In this document: piece after piece, positions 10,088 through 18,218 of the stretch | Layout: every line of letters starts with the position of its first letter | Position numbering within the stretch: the first letter of the stretch is position 1 | Notes under the pieces: generated by a model | Databases searched by the model: none | Seen by the model: the letters and a program-made list of their open reading frames with translations, nothing else | What the model was told of the DNA's origin: nothing | DNA from: a virus | Virus record (IMG/VR): IMGVR_UViG_3300023184_000402 | Span: 1-29,408 of that record | Length of the DNA stretch: 29,408 nt | Reading direction: 5' to 3' (one strand) | Position numbers and translations under genes: made by a program

Positions 10088-11089
10088 ATGTCATTCAATC
10101 GTTTAGCACCTGAAGATTTTGTAGTAAGTTCTGATTCTGTAACTGCTCCCTTGTGGTCAGCCGGAGCTCCAACTTTAACAGCAATTTATTCTTCATCTGT
10201 TCAAGAAGCAGGATCTTCTGGAAATTTTTATTTAAATGCTTATCAAACTGCTTCAACCGATGATGCAGCTGAAATACAGTTTGCTATAGCTTATGGTAAC
10301 AAATATGGAAGTGGTAGTGAATATTATAATAGCGCTGTTCCTGGAGCTTCACCTACTAGAACAATTTATGGCCAATATAGAAATTTAGTTTTAGGATCAG
10401 AAACCGCAGACTTTGCTTTTGGAGGAGTTACTCAATCAGCTTTTGTAGCTTTATCAATAGATAGAAATCGCTATAAACAATCATTACTTCCAGGCACTTG
10501 GACTTTAAAGTTAACTTATAGTGGTGATGATATATATCTTACTGATGATAGTTTAGTTGCTTCATCCGTTGTATTCAATGATGCAGGTAGAGTATATCAA
10601 ATAGTAAGTGGTTCTGCTGGAGTAGTTGATCCAGTTAATAATGGATATAGTCCTCTTGATGGATCTTGGGGTTTATTCCTTCCAGATATCGGAACGCTTT
10701 TATTAAATTGTAGAGCTCTTAATCAATCAACACTTGGATTACCTTATGGTCTCTCAGCAAATACAGATAATGGAACCAATCAATTTTATTTTGTTGCTAT
10801 TAATGATGGAGCTTCATTCACAATGAATAGTCAAGAAAATATTTCATCAGATTACATATTTGTAAGAGCACGAAACGCAGAATTTAATTACTCAGAAAAT
10901 CCAAGTTTCATAGCAGGAAGTACAGGTGAAGTAATTTATAATTCATTTATAAATAATCCTCAAACCTTCCCTACAACAATTGGATTATATAACGATAACA
11001 ATGAACTTTTAGCTGTAGCTAAACTTTCAAGACCTTTATTAAAAGATTTTACAAAAGAAGCTTTAGTAAGAGTTAAATTAGATTTCTAA
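10088..11089 (+). CDS. Phage structural protein, paralogous C-terminal domain (copy A)
   Basis: 333 aa, starting three bases after the previous stop. The N-terminal 250 residues are beta-rich (LPGTWTLKLTYSGDDIYLTD, YSPLDGSWGLFLPDIGTLLL) with no enzyme motif. Residues about 256-333 (RARNAEFNYSENPSF, then TTIGLYNDNNELLAVAKLSRP) align by eye with the last about 80 residues of the next gene: AEFNY-ENPSF with NEFNF-LNPSS, TTIGLYNDNNELLAVAKLSRP with TTVGLYDEMQNLLAIGKLSQP, ending VRVKLDF against ILINIDR. The two proteins therefore share a C-terminal attachment domain on different N-terminal bodies. This suggests two fibre or decoration proteins docking on the same baseplate or tail partner, an inference from structure and location. 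Confidence 0.6.
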   Translation: MSFNRLAPEDFVVSSDSVTAPLWSAGAPTLTAIYSSSVQEAGSSGNFYLNAYQTASTDDAAEIQFAIAYGNKYGSGSEYYNSAVPGASPTRTIYGQYRNLVLGSETADFAFGGVTQSAFVALSIDRNRYKQSLLPGTWTLKLTYSGDDIYLTDDSLVASSVVFNDAGRVYQIVSGSAGVVDPVNNGYSPLDGSWGLFLPDIGTLLLNCRALNQSTLGLPYGLSANTDNGTNQFYFVAINDGASFTMNSQENISSDYIFVRARNAEFNYSENPSFIAGSTGEVIYNSFINNPQTFPTTIGLYNDNNELLAVAKLSRPLLKDFTKEALVRVKLDF

Positions 11090-11094
11090 AATGA

Positions 11095-12552
11095 ATGGGC
11101 GCTTACAAGCAACTTCTAACATCAGATATAATAGTTACTCCGTTTGAAGTAAATAAAAATTTTACTTTTTATTCTTCAAATAGTTCTAGTTTAGATTCTA
11201 TTGATAATAACTCGGTAGGAATAACCAGATTATTAGGCAATAATTTAACTCTTTTTGATTTTGATCCAAATAAAGATCCAATCACTGGAAGATATGATGT
11301 AGTTACTCCTGGTACTACTTCCTCTTTAACTTTTAGTATTACCCCATTTTATACTCAAGCCAATTCAATAGGATCAAGTTCTTTTTCTATAAATAATTTA
11401 TCAATTGTTATAACTGGAAGTTCCCCATTACCAAATAATTCTAATACTATTTATATTTTAAAACAAGGTAGTGGAACTGCTACAGCCACATTAGTAGTTT
11501 CAAATATTAATAATAGTTCCTCCAATTATTTAGAAATACAAAATATTACTGCTAGTAACTTAGCCGCTAATATAACTTTACACTCTAAAAATACAGGATA
11601 TATAAATAATTTTAATTATTTTACCTCAGCTAGTACAACTACATATTTTAGTGGAGGTACTAATGATGTTGTTTCTGGAAGTGTAGAATATCAAAGATTA
11701 GTTTATAATTCTATAAAACAACTTTATTATTCAAATTATTCAACTTCTAGTTACAGTGACTTAATTTCTCAACCTGTTTTAATTCCCGGAAGAGACGAAG
11801 AAGGAAATCGATTAACCGGATCGCTTCCTTTTCCTGCTTACGACAATTATTTACAAACCGATTTATCGTATCCTAGATTTCTTCCTACTATTACAGGTAG
11901 TTTTATAGGAGTTTTATCTATACCTAATGGAGTATTTGGTGACTATATTCAACCAAATTCATTCTCAATGAGATTTTCCAGTCAAAGTTTTTACGATGAT
12001 GGAGAAGGGAATCTTTTAACCGGATCAGCTATTGTAGGTAATATTATATATACTCACGGTATAGTTACATTAACAGGTAATTCATCAATATACGCAGCAA
12101 TTGCTGCGGCAGCAGCAGGTGGAAGTACACAAGCAGCAATATATGCTCTTGGATCAACAATTTATGGACATACATCCCCAGTTCCTACTATAGTTTATGG
12201 AGGATTAGGATCTAATTGGATTAATACAGTATTAAATTTTACATCTGCAACTGATTTTACATGTTCGTTTTTAAGCTCATATAACATATATGAAACCCAA
12301 TACAAATGTACTATTAGAGAAAACGAATTCAATTTTACCTTAAATCCAAGCTCAATCTCAGGTAGCTATGATACAAGTAGTAATGCAGGAACTCCATATG
12401 GTTTTGTAACTGAATCATATTTCTCTCCATATATCACAACAGTAGGTTTATATGATGAAATGCAAAATTTATTAGCAATTGGAAAATTATCTCAACCTGT
12501 TCCTTCCTCACCTACAACAGATACAACAATATTAATTAATATAGATAGATAA
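11095..12552 (+). CDS. Phage structural protein, paralogous C-terminal domain (copy B)
   Basis: 485 aa, starting five bases after the previous stop. An earlier ATG at 11091 is in a different frame, so 11095 (MGAYKQLLTSDIIVTPFEVN) is the start. The body is Ser/Thr/Asn-rich beta structure, including a region LSIPNGVFGDYIQPNSFSMR (about residues 275-294) and an Ala/Gly stretch AAIAAAAAGGSTQAA (about residues 331-345) that could be a helix or flexible hinge. The last about 80 residues share the domain of the preceding gene (NEFNFTLNPSS, TTVGLYDEMQNLLAIGKLSQ). It is probably a tail/baseplate appendage subunit. Its stop directly abuts the ATG of the GIY-YIG-like gene, so the structural operon runs into the nucleic-acid genes without a visible terminator. 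Confidence 0.6.
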   Translation: MGAYKQLLTSDIIVTPFEVNKNFTFYSSNSSSLDSIDNNSVGITRLLGNNLTLFDFDPNKDPITGRYDVVTPGTTSSLTFSITPFYTQANSIGSSSFSINNLSIVITGSSPLPNNSNTIYILKQGSGTATATLVVSNINNSSSNYLEIQNITASNLAANITLHSKNTGYINNFNYFTSASTTTYFSGGTNDVVSGSVEYQRLVYNSIKQLYYSNYSTSSYSDLISQPVLIPGRDEEGNRLTGSLPFPAYDNYLQTDLSYPRFLPTITGSFIGVLSIPNGVFGDYIQPNSFSMRFSSQSFYDDGEGNLLTGSAIVGNIIYTHGIVTLTGNSSIYAAIAAAAAGGSTQAAIYALGSTIYGHTSPVPTIVYGGLGSNWINTVLNFTSATDFTCSFLSSYNIYETQYKCTIRENEFNFTLNPSSISGSYDTSSNAGTPYGFVTESYFSPYITTVGLYDEMQNLLAIGKLSQPVPSSPTTDTTILINIDR

Positions 12553-12993
12553 ATGTGGTCATACCAAAATCAAGTTATAGAAAAAATAGAAGACTTTCCT
12601 GAAAATACGTTTGGATTTATTTACAAAATTACCAACAATGAAACTAAAAAGTTTTACATTGGTAAAAAACAGTTAATGTCTAATACCAATGTTAAATTAG
12701 GTAAAAAAGAACTTGCTGCTTTACCAGTACAACAAGGTAGAAAACCCACTAAAAAATTAGTTATAAAAGAATCAAACTGGAAAGAATATTGGGGTAGTAA
12801 CAAATATCTTTTAGATGATATAAAAAATTTAGGACAAGATAAGTTTCAACGCGAAGTTCTTATTATATGTCCTAATAAAAAACTCTTAACATATTGGGAA
12901 TTAGCAATGCAATGTAAATACGATGTATTACAAGTAGATTGCTATAACGATAATTTATTAGGAAAATTCTATAGAAAAGATTTTACCTCTTAA
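12553..12993 (+). CDS. GIY-YIG-like endonuclease
   Basis: 146 aa. Residues 21-26 (GFIYKI) and 34-37 (FYIG) are a variant of the paired GIY...YIG strands; Arg100 (DKFQREVL) and Glu116 (TYWELAMQ) sit where the catalytic Arg and metal-binding Glu of this fold are expected, followed by a conserved Asn (YNDN, 132-134). Family members cut DNA and include phage homing endonucleases (Seg type) and repair nucleases. No separate DNA-binding domain is visible, so it is a minimal catalytic module. The ATG directly follows the stop of the structural gene upstream. A lone GIY-YIG gene at a module border fits a free-standing homing endonuclease, but a resident phage repair or genome-processing nuclease is equally possible. 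Confidence 0.65.
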   Translation: MWSYQNQVIEKIEDFPENTFGFIYKITNNETKKFYIGKKQLMSNTNVKLGKKELAALPVQQGRKPTKKLVIKESNWKEYWGSNKYLLDDIKNLGQDKFQREVLIICPNKKLLTYWELAMQCKYDVLQVDCYNDNLLGKFYRKDFTS

Positions 12994-13031
12994 GTTTGGT
13001 TTTTTAAACATTTTATTGTATTTTAACGGTT

Positions 13032-13964
13032 ATGATAAATAATGCTCTAGTATTTTTGATAGATTCTGTTTTAGGTAAAGGTAAACCTACATCTAAAGGC
13101 AACAGAGCATACCACTGCCCCGAATGTAAACACCATAAATTAAAATTAGAAATTAATTTAAGTGAAACATCACCTCATTTTCAATTTTATCAGTGTTGGG
13201 TTTGTGGATTTAAAGGTAAAAAATTAACTACATTATTTAAAAAATTAGAAGTAGATCCTAGCAAAATCAGCCAGTTAAGACTTTTAGTAAAAACTGATGG
13301 AAAACAGATTGAAGTAGTTGATGATAAAAAAGCAATACTACCTAAAGAGTTTATTTCACTTGTAAATCCTCCATTAAATAGTTTAACAGCTAAACATGCT
13401 GTTTATTATTTAAAAAATAGAGGTATTACTCGAGATGATGTACTTAAATATAATATAGGTTATTGTGAGTTTGGTATATTTTCTAATATGATTATTATTC
13501 CTTCGTACGACGCGAATGGAAATCTCAATTATTTTACCGCAAGAAACTTTGATAAAAACTCATCTATTAAATATAAAAATCCTGACGTTACTAGAGATAT
13601 CATTGGTTTAGAGCATTTTATTAATTGGAATGTACCTATTATTTTGTGTGAAGGTATGTTTGATGCCATTGCTATTAAACGTAACGCAATACCTTTATTA
13701 GGCAAAACAATCCAGAAAAATTTAATGAAACGTATTATTAATTCAACAGTTGAAAAAATATATATTGCTTTAGATAAAGATGCTGTAAAGCAGGCTTTAA
13801 ACTTTTGTGAAACACTAATGAACGAAGGTAAAGAAGTTTATTTAGTGAATCTTGAGGACAAAGATCCAAGCGAGATGGGTTTTATAAAATTTACAAATTT
13901 AATTCAAAATACTTTACCATTAACCTTCTCGAATTTACTTGAGAAAAAACTACAAACAATATGA
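13032..13964 (+). CDS. DNA primase, T4 gp61-like (CHC2 zinc finger + TOPRIM)
   Basis: 310 aa. The N-terminus has a zinc-binding domain with two Cys pairs, C29-x2-C32 (HCPECKHHK) and C55-x2-C58 (YQCWVCGFKGKK), as in CHC2 primase fingers that read template DNA. The C-terminal half has TOPRIM hallmarks: the Glu motif in IILCEGMFDAIAI (about residues 203-215) and the acidic IYIALDKDA motif (about 243-251) that bind Mg for RNA primer synthesis. Length and lack of a helicase domain match the stand-alone T4 gp61 primase working with a separate gp41-type helicase, not seen here. The last codons overlap the next gene by four bases (ATGA). It is separated by 38 bases from the GIY-YIG gene, with no terminator or ATATTTATA motif in the gap. 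Confidence 0.85.
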   Translation: MINNALVFLIDSVLGKGKPTSKGNRAYHCPECKHHKLKLEINLSETSPHFQFYQCWVCGFKGKKLTTLFKKLEVDPSKISQLRLLVKTDGKQIEVVDDKKAILPKEFISLVNPPLNSLTAKHAVYYLKNRGITRDDVLKYNIGYCEFGIFSNMIIIPSYDANGNLNYFTARNFDKNSSIKYKNPDVTRDIIGLEHFINWNVPIILCEGMFDAIAIKRNAIPLLGKTIQKNLMKRIINSTVEKIYIALDKDAVKQALNFCETLMNEGKEVYLVNLEDKDPSEMGFIKFTNLIQNTLPLTFSNLLEKKLQTI

Positions 13965-14755
13965 TTGAAAAAAACGTAAATATTAATAAAAAAAGTGTTA
14001 AAAGATTAGTAGAAATAGATTCTGAATCTAAACGAGTTAATATATTAGATAACAGGTATTATAGTAGAAATAATAAACTATATCCATCTGTTACAAGTAT
14101 ATTACAATTTATGCCTAAAAATAAATTTTTTGAAAATTGGCTTAAAGATGTAGGACATAATGCTGATTTTATAGCTAAAAAAGCCGCCGAAGAAGGTACA
14201 CAGGTTCATGAAGCTGCTGAAAGATATCTTAAAGGCGAAAAAATACAATGGATAGATGAAAATGGAATATCTAAATACTCTTTAGAAGTATGGAAAATGA
14301 TACTCAAATTTCATGATTTTTGGTCTACATATAAACCAACTTTAATTGAGAGCGAAATCCATTTATTTTCAGATATATACACATATGCAGGTACTTGTGA
14401 TTTAGTAATAGAATTAGGTGGTAAAAAATGGCTACTAGATATTAAAACCTCAAATTCTTTACATACTAGTCACGACTTACAACTTTCAGCATATGCTCAA
14501 GCATGGAATGAGTTATATGAGGAAAAAATTGACAATGTAGGTATATTGTGGTTAAAGTCATCAAAACGTGGTGAAGATAAAAAAGGCGATAAAATTCAAG
14601 GTAAAGGTTGGGAATTATATAAACCTGAAAAATCTATTGAAGAAAATTTAAAATTATTCGGATATATACATGAATTGTATAAGTTGGAACATCCTGAACC
14701 TAAGGCATCAGATGAACAACTTCCAACAGAAATTCAAATTGTTTCAAGCATTTAA
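13961..14755 (+). CDS. PD-(D/E)XK exonuclease, RecB/Cas4-type fold
   Basis: 264 aa, with an ATGA overlap with the primase stop. The motif order is that of RecB-type PD-(D/E)XK nucleases: a conserved His in GTQVHEAAER (H83), Glu residues E130/E132 before a strand, Asp147 in YAGTCDLVIEL, the D160-I-K162 core (WLLDIKTS) and Q174...Y178 (DLQLSAYAQAW). Together these form the two-metal active site. Such phage proteins trim or resect DNA ends during replication-linked recombination; no helicase or four-Cys Fe-S cluster is visible, so it is neither a RecB fusion nor a typical Cas4. The primase-nuclease pairing supports a DNA replication/recombination role. The C-terminal about 25 residues are acidic and probably disordered. 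Confidence 0.8.
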   Translation: MIEKNVNINKKSVKRLVEIDSESKRVNILDNRYYSRNNKLYPSVTSILQFMPKNKFFENWLKDVGHNADFIAKKAAEEGTQVHEAAERYLKGEKIQWIDENGISKYSLEVWKMILKFHDFWSTYKPTLIESEIHLFSDIYTYAGTCDLVIELGGKKWLLDIKTSNSLHTSHDLQLSAYAQAWNELYEEKIDNVGILWLKSSKRGEDKKGDKIQGKGWELYKPEKSIEENLKLFGYIHELYKLEHPEPKASDEQLPTEIQIVSSI

Positions 14756-14756
14756 C

Positions 14757-14765
14757 ATATTTATA
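14757..14765 (+). promoter_or_regulatory. ATATTTATA intergenic motif, copy 2
   Basis: This ATATTTATA copy lies just after the exonuclease stop and about 54 bases before the metallopeptidase ATG, the longest distance of the set. It is followed by CAGG rather than AACA/AATA. A small hairpin lies just downstream. Confidence 0.35.
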
Positions 14766-14769
14766 CAGG

Positions 14770-14790
14770 ACTTGACTTAATCAAGTTTTA
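14770..14790 (+). terminator. Weak hairpin followed by T-run
   Basis: ACTTGA (14770-14775), five-base loop, TCAAGT (14781-14786), then TTTTA. The six-pair stem is AT-rich, so it would be a poor intrinsic terminator. It may instead mark an mRNA processing or leader structure ahead of the accessory-gene block. It is the only hairpin seen between the replication and cargo-like modules. Confidence 0.3.
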
Positions 14791-14819
14791 TATGTACTTA
14801 TAGTTAAATTGTAAATTAA

Positions 14820-15269
14820 ATGCTTTCATTAGTTAAAGAACTTATACAACCTTTATTACAAGAAGGATGTGGTTGTCAACATCCACAACCACCAACAGAT
14901 CTTAAACAAGCTATAGTACTATTAACTAAACATATGCTTGATCAGGGTTTAAATATCAAACCTTTACCTAAATTAAAAATAATAAACAACGATTCTAAAA
15001 ACGCTGAAAACATATTAGGTAAAACAGCATATTATAATCCAAGCGATTGTTCAATCACTTTATATACATTAAATCGTCATCCAAAAGATGTGTTACGTTC
15101 TTACTCACATGAAATGATTCACCGCATTCAAGACAACGAAGGTCGATTAAATAATGTTAACACTACTAATACTAACGAGGATTCTAACTTACAAGAGTTG
15201 GAAAAAGAAGCGTACCTTAACGGAAACATAATTTTTAGAAATTGGGAAGACTCAATTAAAAATAAATAA
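14820..15269 (+). CDS. HExxH zinc metallopeptidase-like protein with capsid-targeting-like N-terminus
   Basis: 149 aa. Residues 97-101 are H-E-M-I-H in a helix context (VLRSYSHEMIHRIQDNEG), the zincin zinc-binding and catalytic motif. A glutamate about 28-32 residues later (E126 or E130 in LQELEKEAYLNGN) can be the third ligand, as in gluzincins. The first 15 residues (MLSLVKELIQPLLQE) form an amphipathic helix ending in L-Q-E before Gly, resembling a T4 prohead-protease site (L/I)-x-E. Directly after it comes a GCGCQHPQPP patch. There is no signal peptide, so it would act inside the cell or virion. The preceding strands (AYYNPSDCSITLYTL) are typical of small zincins. Substrate unknown. It is the first gene of the long block of small genes with similar N-termini. 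Confidence 0.7.
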   Translation: MLSLVKELIQPLLQEGCGCQHPQPPTDLKQAIVLLTKHMLDQGLNIKPLPKLKIINNDSKNAENILGKTAYYNPSDCSITLYTLNRHPKDVLRSYSHEMIHRIQDNEGRLNNVNTTNTNEDSNLQELEKEAYLNGNIIFRNWEDSIKNK

Positions 15270-15271
15270 CT

Positions 15272-15931
15272 ATGAAATTTAAATATAGATTAATAGAAAA
15301 TGACGGTGAAGAAAGCGGATTAAAAAGTTTTAGAGGTAAAAACGCATTGTTTTTAACTGGTGAAAAAGGATTAACTGCTGATGAACTTAAAAAAATTATA
15401 AACGATCCTAAAAATTTAGAAGGTACTTTTGCCAAATACAGTGGTGGATTAAAAGAACTTAAATTAAACGTATTTGGTGATAGACCAAATATTAGAGCTA
15501 CTTTAAAAACAAATATTGAAATATATAACAATAATGGTAAATCTTTTTACACTGAAATAGAAACTACAACAGGTAAAAAATTTGATAAAAAAGGAGCTAT
15601 TATTAAAAAAGAAAAAGTAAAAGGAGAAGAAATAGAAAAAACACTATTTGTTTTTCCACAAAAGAATATACACAACGAAGAAATAGTTGAGGAATATTAT
15701 AAGATAACAAACAATGAAGACGAGAAATTTAAAAAATCTAGTCTTAAACCTACCACAGTAGACGATCATACGCTTAAGTTTCATGTAGGAGATGAAGCTT
15801 TTCTTAAAAAAATATTAACAAAATCTGGTTTACCTAAAGAAAAATATACTTTAAAAATAGAAAAAGACGATTTAGAAGAAAATTTAAAAAAATTAGTAAA
15901 AGAAGAAATTCTTAAATTTTATAAAAAGTAA
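15272..15931 (+). CDS. Lys/Glu-rich hypothetical phage protein
   Basis: 219 aa, not recognised. It starts two bases after the metallopeptidase stop with only AACT ahead of the ATG. The N-terminus MKFKYRLIEND contains L-I-E at residues 7-9, a very short version of the (L/I)-x-E motif found at the start of several neighbours. The rest is strongly charged, with beta segments (ELKLNVFGDRPNIRATLKTN) and a helical C-terminus (ENLKKLVKEEILKFYKK) whose final part resembles the tag helices of neighbouring proteins. No catalytic motif is evident. Clustering with the metallopeptidase suggests shared expression and perhaps a partner role, which is inference. Confidence 0.5.
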   Translation: MKFKYRLIENDGEESGLKSFRGKNALFLTGEKGLTADELKKIINDPKNLEGTFAKYSGGLKELKLNVFGDRPNIRATLKTNIEIYNNNGKSFYTEIETTTGKKFDKKGAIIKKEKVKGEEIEKTLFVFPQKNIHNEEIVEEYYKITNNEDEKFKKSSLKPTTVDDHTLKFHVGDEAFLKKILTKSGLPKEKYTLKIEKDDLEENLKKLVKEEILKFYKK

Positions 15932-15934
15932 GTT

Positions 15935-16504
15935 ATGGCAGAAAACGTTTTAAAAAAGGATTTTAAATCAGCCGATGTTCAACGTCTTCGTAACCTAATG
16001 ACAGGTAAACAAGGTGAAAGAATTGCTGCTGGTGTAGGTTATAGTAAAAAACATCAATTCCACGAAGAAGGTGATGTGTGGGAAGAGGATGGAAGACAAT
16101 GGACCATTAAAAATGGTATAAAACAAAATATTACTAAATTAGATAAAGCGAAGAAGGAAGTAACCCTTCCATTGTTTTGTCCTTGCTGTTCTAATTTAAT
16201 GAAAAATAAACACGATAAATTATTTTATATTCAATATAAAAGATGTTTCAATTGCCAGATTGATTTTGAAACAGATATTCGTAAAATGGGTTTATGGGAA
16301 GAATATGAAAAAAATATAATTAATTCTGATCTAGATAATTTAATCATAGATTATAATGTTTGGATGGATGAAATAATAAATGGCTCAAATGAATCTTTTA
16401 TTACTGAAGCAGGTGATGTAGAGAAATGGGTTGGTTCTTCAAAGAAAAAGTTGTTGGAAAATAAAGAAGAAACAATTAAATATTTACAAAGCTTAAAAAA
16501 ATAA
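15935..16504 (+). CDS. Zinc-ribbon protein of T4-like phages
   Basis: 189 aa. Residues 27-74 (AAGVGYSKKHQFHEEGDVWE, then RQWTIKNGIKQNITKLDKAK) form a strongly conserved-looking module I associate with T4-related phages, without a known function. It is followed by a zinc ribbon with C82-x2-C85 (FCPCCSNLM) and C104-x2-C107 (KRCFNCQIDFE). Near the C-terminus, SNESFITEAGDVEKW contains I-T-E followed by Ala, an ideal T4-type prohead-protease cleavage context but at residues about 155-159 rather than at the start. Zinc ribbon plus basic segments suggests nucleic-acid or protein binding. Spacing to both neighbours is 3 bases, placing it firmly in the operon. Confidence 0.6.
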   Translation: MAENVLKKDFKSADVQRLRNLMTGKQGERIAAGVGYSKKHQFHEEGDVWEEDGRQWTIKNGIKQNITKLDKAKKEVTLPLFCPCCSNLMKNKHDKLFYIQYKRCFNCQIDFETDIRKMGLWEEYEKNIINSDLDNLIIDYNVWMDEIINGSNESFITEAGDVEKWVGSSKKKLLENKEETIKYLQSLKK

Positions 16505-16507
16505 ATT

Positions 16508-17137
16508 ATGAATGCGTTTACTCCAGTAACAATTACTATTATTACTGCTTTAATAACTTCACTAATTGGTCCTACTATTTTAGAATGGATTAAAGTAAAT
16601 TTTATTCATAAGAAAAAATCAGATGCTTTAGGTGAAGCCATTATTACGGATGAAAAGATAGATCTACAACTCGAAATACTCATGACCGAGTTAGGATGTG
16701 ACAGAATATGTCTAACTCAATTCCATAATGGAGGTCACTATTACCCAACAGGTAAATCCATTAAAAAATTCAGTATATTTTATGAACGTATAACTGATAA
16801 AACTACATCTGTTAAAGAAATATTCCAAAATATACCAGTATCGTTATTTCCTAAAATATTTTCTTTATTATATAAAGATGGTGAAATAGATATTCCTGAT
16901 ACTAGCACTAACACTGTTGACTGTGGTTTATTTCCAATACAAGGTAAAGAATATAAAACTAAATCATTTTATTTGTTAGCTATTCATGATTTAAATGATC
17001 ATTTTATTGGTGTATTAGCTATATCATATTATGATAAAAAACATAAACTTTCATTAGATGAATGGATATTAATAAGACAAAAAATAGGCGCAATAGGTAG
17101 TATACTAACTGATTATTTAAGAAATAAATCTAATTAA
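16508..17137 (+). CDS. Membrane-anchored GAF-like domain protein
   Basis: 209 aa. Residues about 5-25 (TPVTITIITALITSLIGPTI) form one hydrophobic segment followed by the basic stretch FIHKKKSD, predicting a single membrane anchor with the rest in the cytoplasm. There is no cleavage site. The remaining about 170 residues resemble a GAF-type fold: LEILMTELGCDRICLTQFHN, then a Gly-rich turn, FSIFYERI, and the terminal strands FYLLAIHDLNDHFIGVLAIS, then a helix. GAF domains bind small ligands or mediate signalling; no ligand residues can be assigned here. A phage inner-membrane sensor, or lysis/exclusion factor, is possible, but the function is unknown. It is followed by a 32-base gap with an ATATTTATA motif, so it probably ends a transcription unit. 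Confidence 0.55.
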   Translation: MNAFTPVTITIITALITSLIGPTILEWIKVNFIHKKKSDALGEAIITDEKIDLQLEILMTELGCDRICLTQFHNGGHYYPTGKSIKKFSIFYERITDKTTSVKEIFQNIPVSLFPKIFSLLYKDGEIDIPDTSTNTVDCGLFPIQGKEYKTKSFYLLAIHDLNDHFIGVLAISYYDKKHKLSLDEWILIRQKIGAIGSILTDYLRNKSN

Positions 17138-17145
17138 AATTTACA

Positions 17146-17155
17146 ATATTTATAA
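17146..17155 (+). promoter_or_regulatory. ATATTTATA intergenic motif, copy 3
   Basis: ATATTTATAACAAAATATA in the gap before the LITE-tagged acidic protein, about 15 bases from its ATG. The extended form (AAYNAAAATA after the core) matches copies 1, 5 and 6. Confidence 0.4.
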
Positions 17156-17169
17156 CAAAATATACTTAG

Positions 17170-18216
17170 ATGAGCAAACAATTCTTACATATGCAAAAAC
17201 TCGCAGGTTTAATTACCGAAAACGAGTACAAAAATAAATTAACCGAAAATAAATACAAGTCCAAAGTAGACTGGTATTATGTTAACGATTATAGTGATTA
17301 CCCAGGACCTAAAGGTAGGGTAGTACCAGACGCTGAAGGATATGATAGTCCTAGTGATTATGAAGGAACTGAACTTTATATATCTAAAGATACAATTGGA
17401 AATAAAGAAGGAGAGAAGTTTGTAGATAAAGAAGGAAATGACGTTCCATTTGAAGATCAGTATTTTACTGAATTTAAAGCAATACATGAAAGCTCACTTA
17501 AAGACAAAATCAAAGAATTAGTACATTCTTCATTAGGTGAAGCTAAAAAGAAAAAAGAAAAGCCTGAAGACGTAGCCCCACAAGAAGAAGCACCAGCTGA
17601 AGATTCATTAGAACCAACAGACGCAGATATGGGTATGGATACCGAAGTCCCCAGTGTAGATACAGGTATTGATATCGACCCTAAAGTAAAAAATATTCAA
17701 GATTTACTTCAAAAAGCATATGCTAATGCTAAGTCATTAGGTGATGAAAAATTAATGACTCAAATTGGTAACACAATTACTATGGTTGTTAGAAACCAAG
17801 TATTGGGTGGTCAAGCAGTAGCTGAATCATTAAATGAAATGGAAGATACTTATTCACAAGATGAAGTAACTAATGATATTCTTAACGATGGTATAGGTAA
17901 TAAAGACAGAGGAACAGTATTTTTTGAAGCATGGCATTTAGCAACAAATTCTGATATGACAGATGAAGAAGCTTGGAATGCATATACTAAAGGAGATGTT
18001 AATATTAAAGAATCATTAAACGAAGATGACATTTTTGATGAAAGCTATAGAGTAAGTGATGAAGTATATACAAGAATGGATAATTTAGTAGGCCAATCAG
18101 ACTACATGAATTTTATAAACTCAGCTGATAAAATTATGAGAAATTTAGTAAGTGAAGGATTTGAAGTTAAAGATGTATATTATTACTTATATACTAGATT
18201 ACTAGCAGACATTTAA
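17170..18216 (+). CDS. Acidic protein with N-terminal MQKLAGLITE tag
   Basis: 348 aa, unrecognised. The first 17 residues (MSKQFLHMQKLAGLITE) are an amphipathic helix ending in I-T-E before Asn, a good match to the T4 capsid-targeting/prohead-protease pattern. A near-identical segment is found at the C-terminus of the gene at 24534 and a related one at the start of the gene at 28191. A second possible site is L-G-E|A in HSSLGEAKKKKEK (about residue 118). The middle is a low-complexity acidic Pro/Ala/Glu stretch (about residues 125-165). Downstream there are helical segments IQDLLQKAYANAKSLGDEKL and, near the end, a helix-rich domain. It may be a scaffold/core or internal head protein. It heads a run of five tightly packed genes and is preceded by an ATATTTATA motif. 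Confidence 0.5.
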   Translation: MSKQFLHMQKLAGLITENEYKNKLTENKYKSKVDWYYVNDYSDYPGPKGRVVPDAEGYDSPSDYEGTELYISKDTIGNKEGEKFVDKEGNDVPFEDQYFTEFKAIHESSLKDKIKELVHSSLGEAKKKKEKPEDVAPQEEAPAEDSLEPTDADMGMDTEVPSVDTGIDIDPKVKNIQDLLQKAYANAKSLGDEKLMTQIGNTITMVVRNQVLGGQAVAESLNEMEDTYSQDEVTNDILNDGIGNKDRGTVFFEAWHLATNSDMTDEEAWNAYTKGDVNIKESLNEDDIFDESYRVSDEVYTRMDNLVGQSDYMNFINSADKIMRNLVSEGFEVKDVYYYLYTRLLADI

Positions 18217-18218
18217 TA

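Noticed and set aside
15256-15531. Minus-strand frame resembling a hydrophobic protein
   Set aside because: Antisense of a Lys/Glu-rich gene, which always reads as Phe/Leu/Ser-rich on the other strand; no independent start context.
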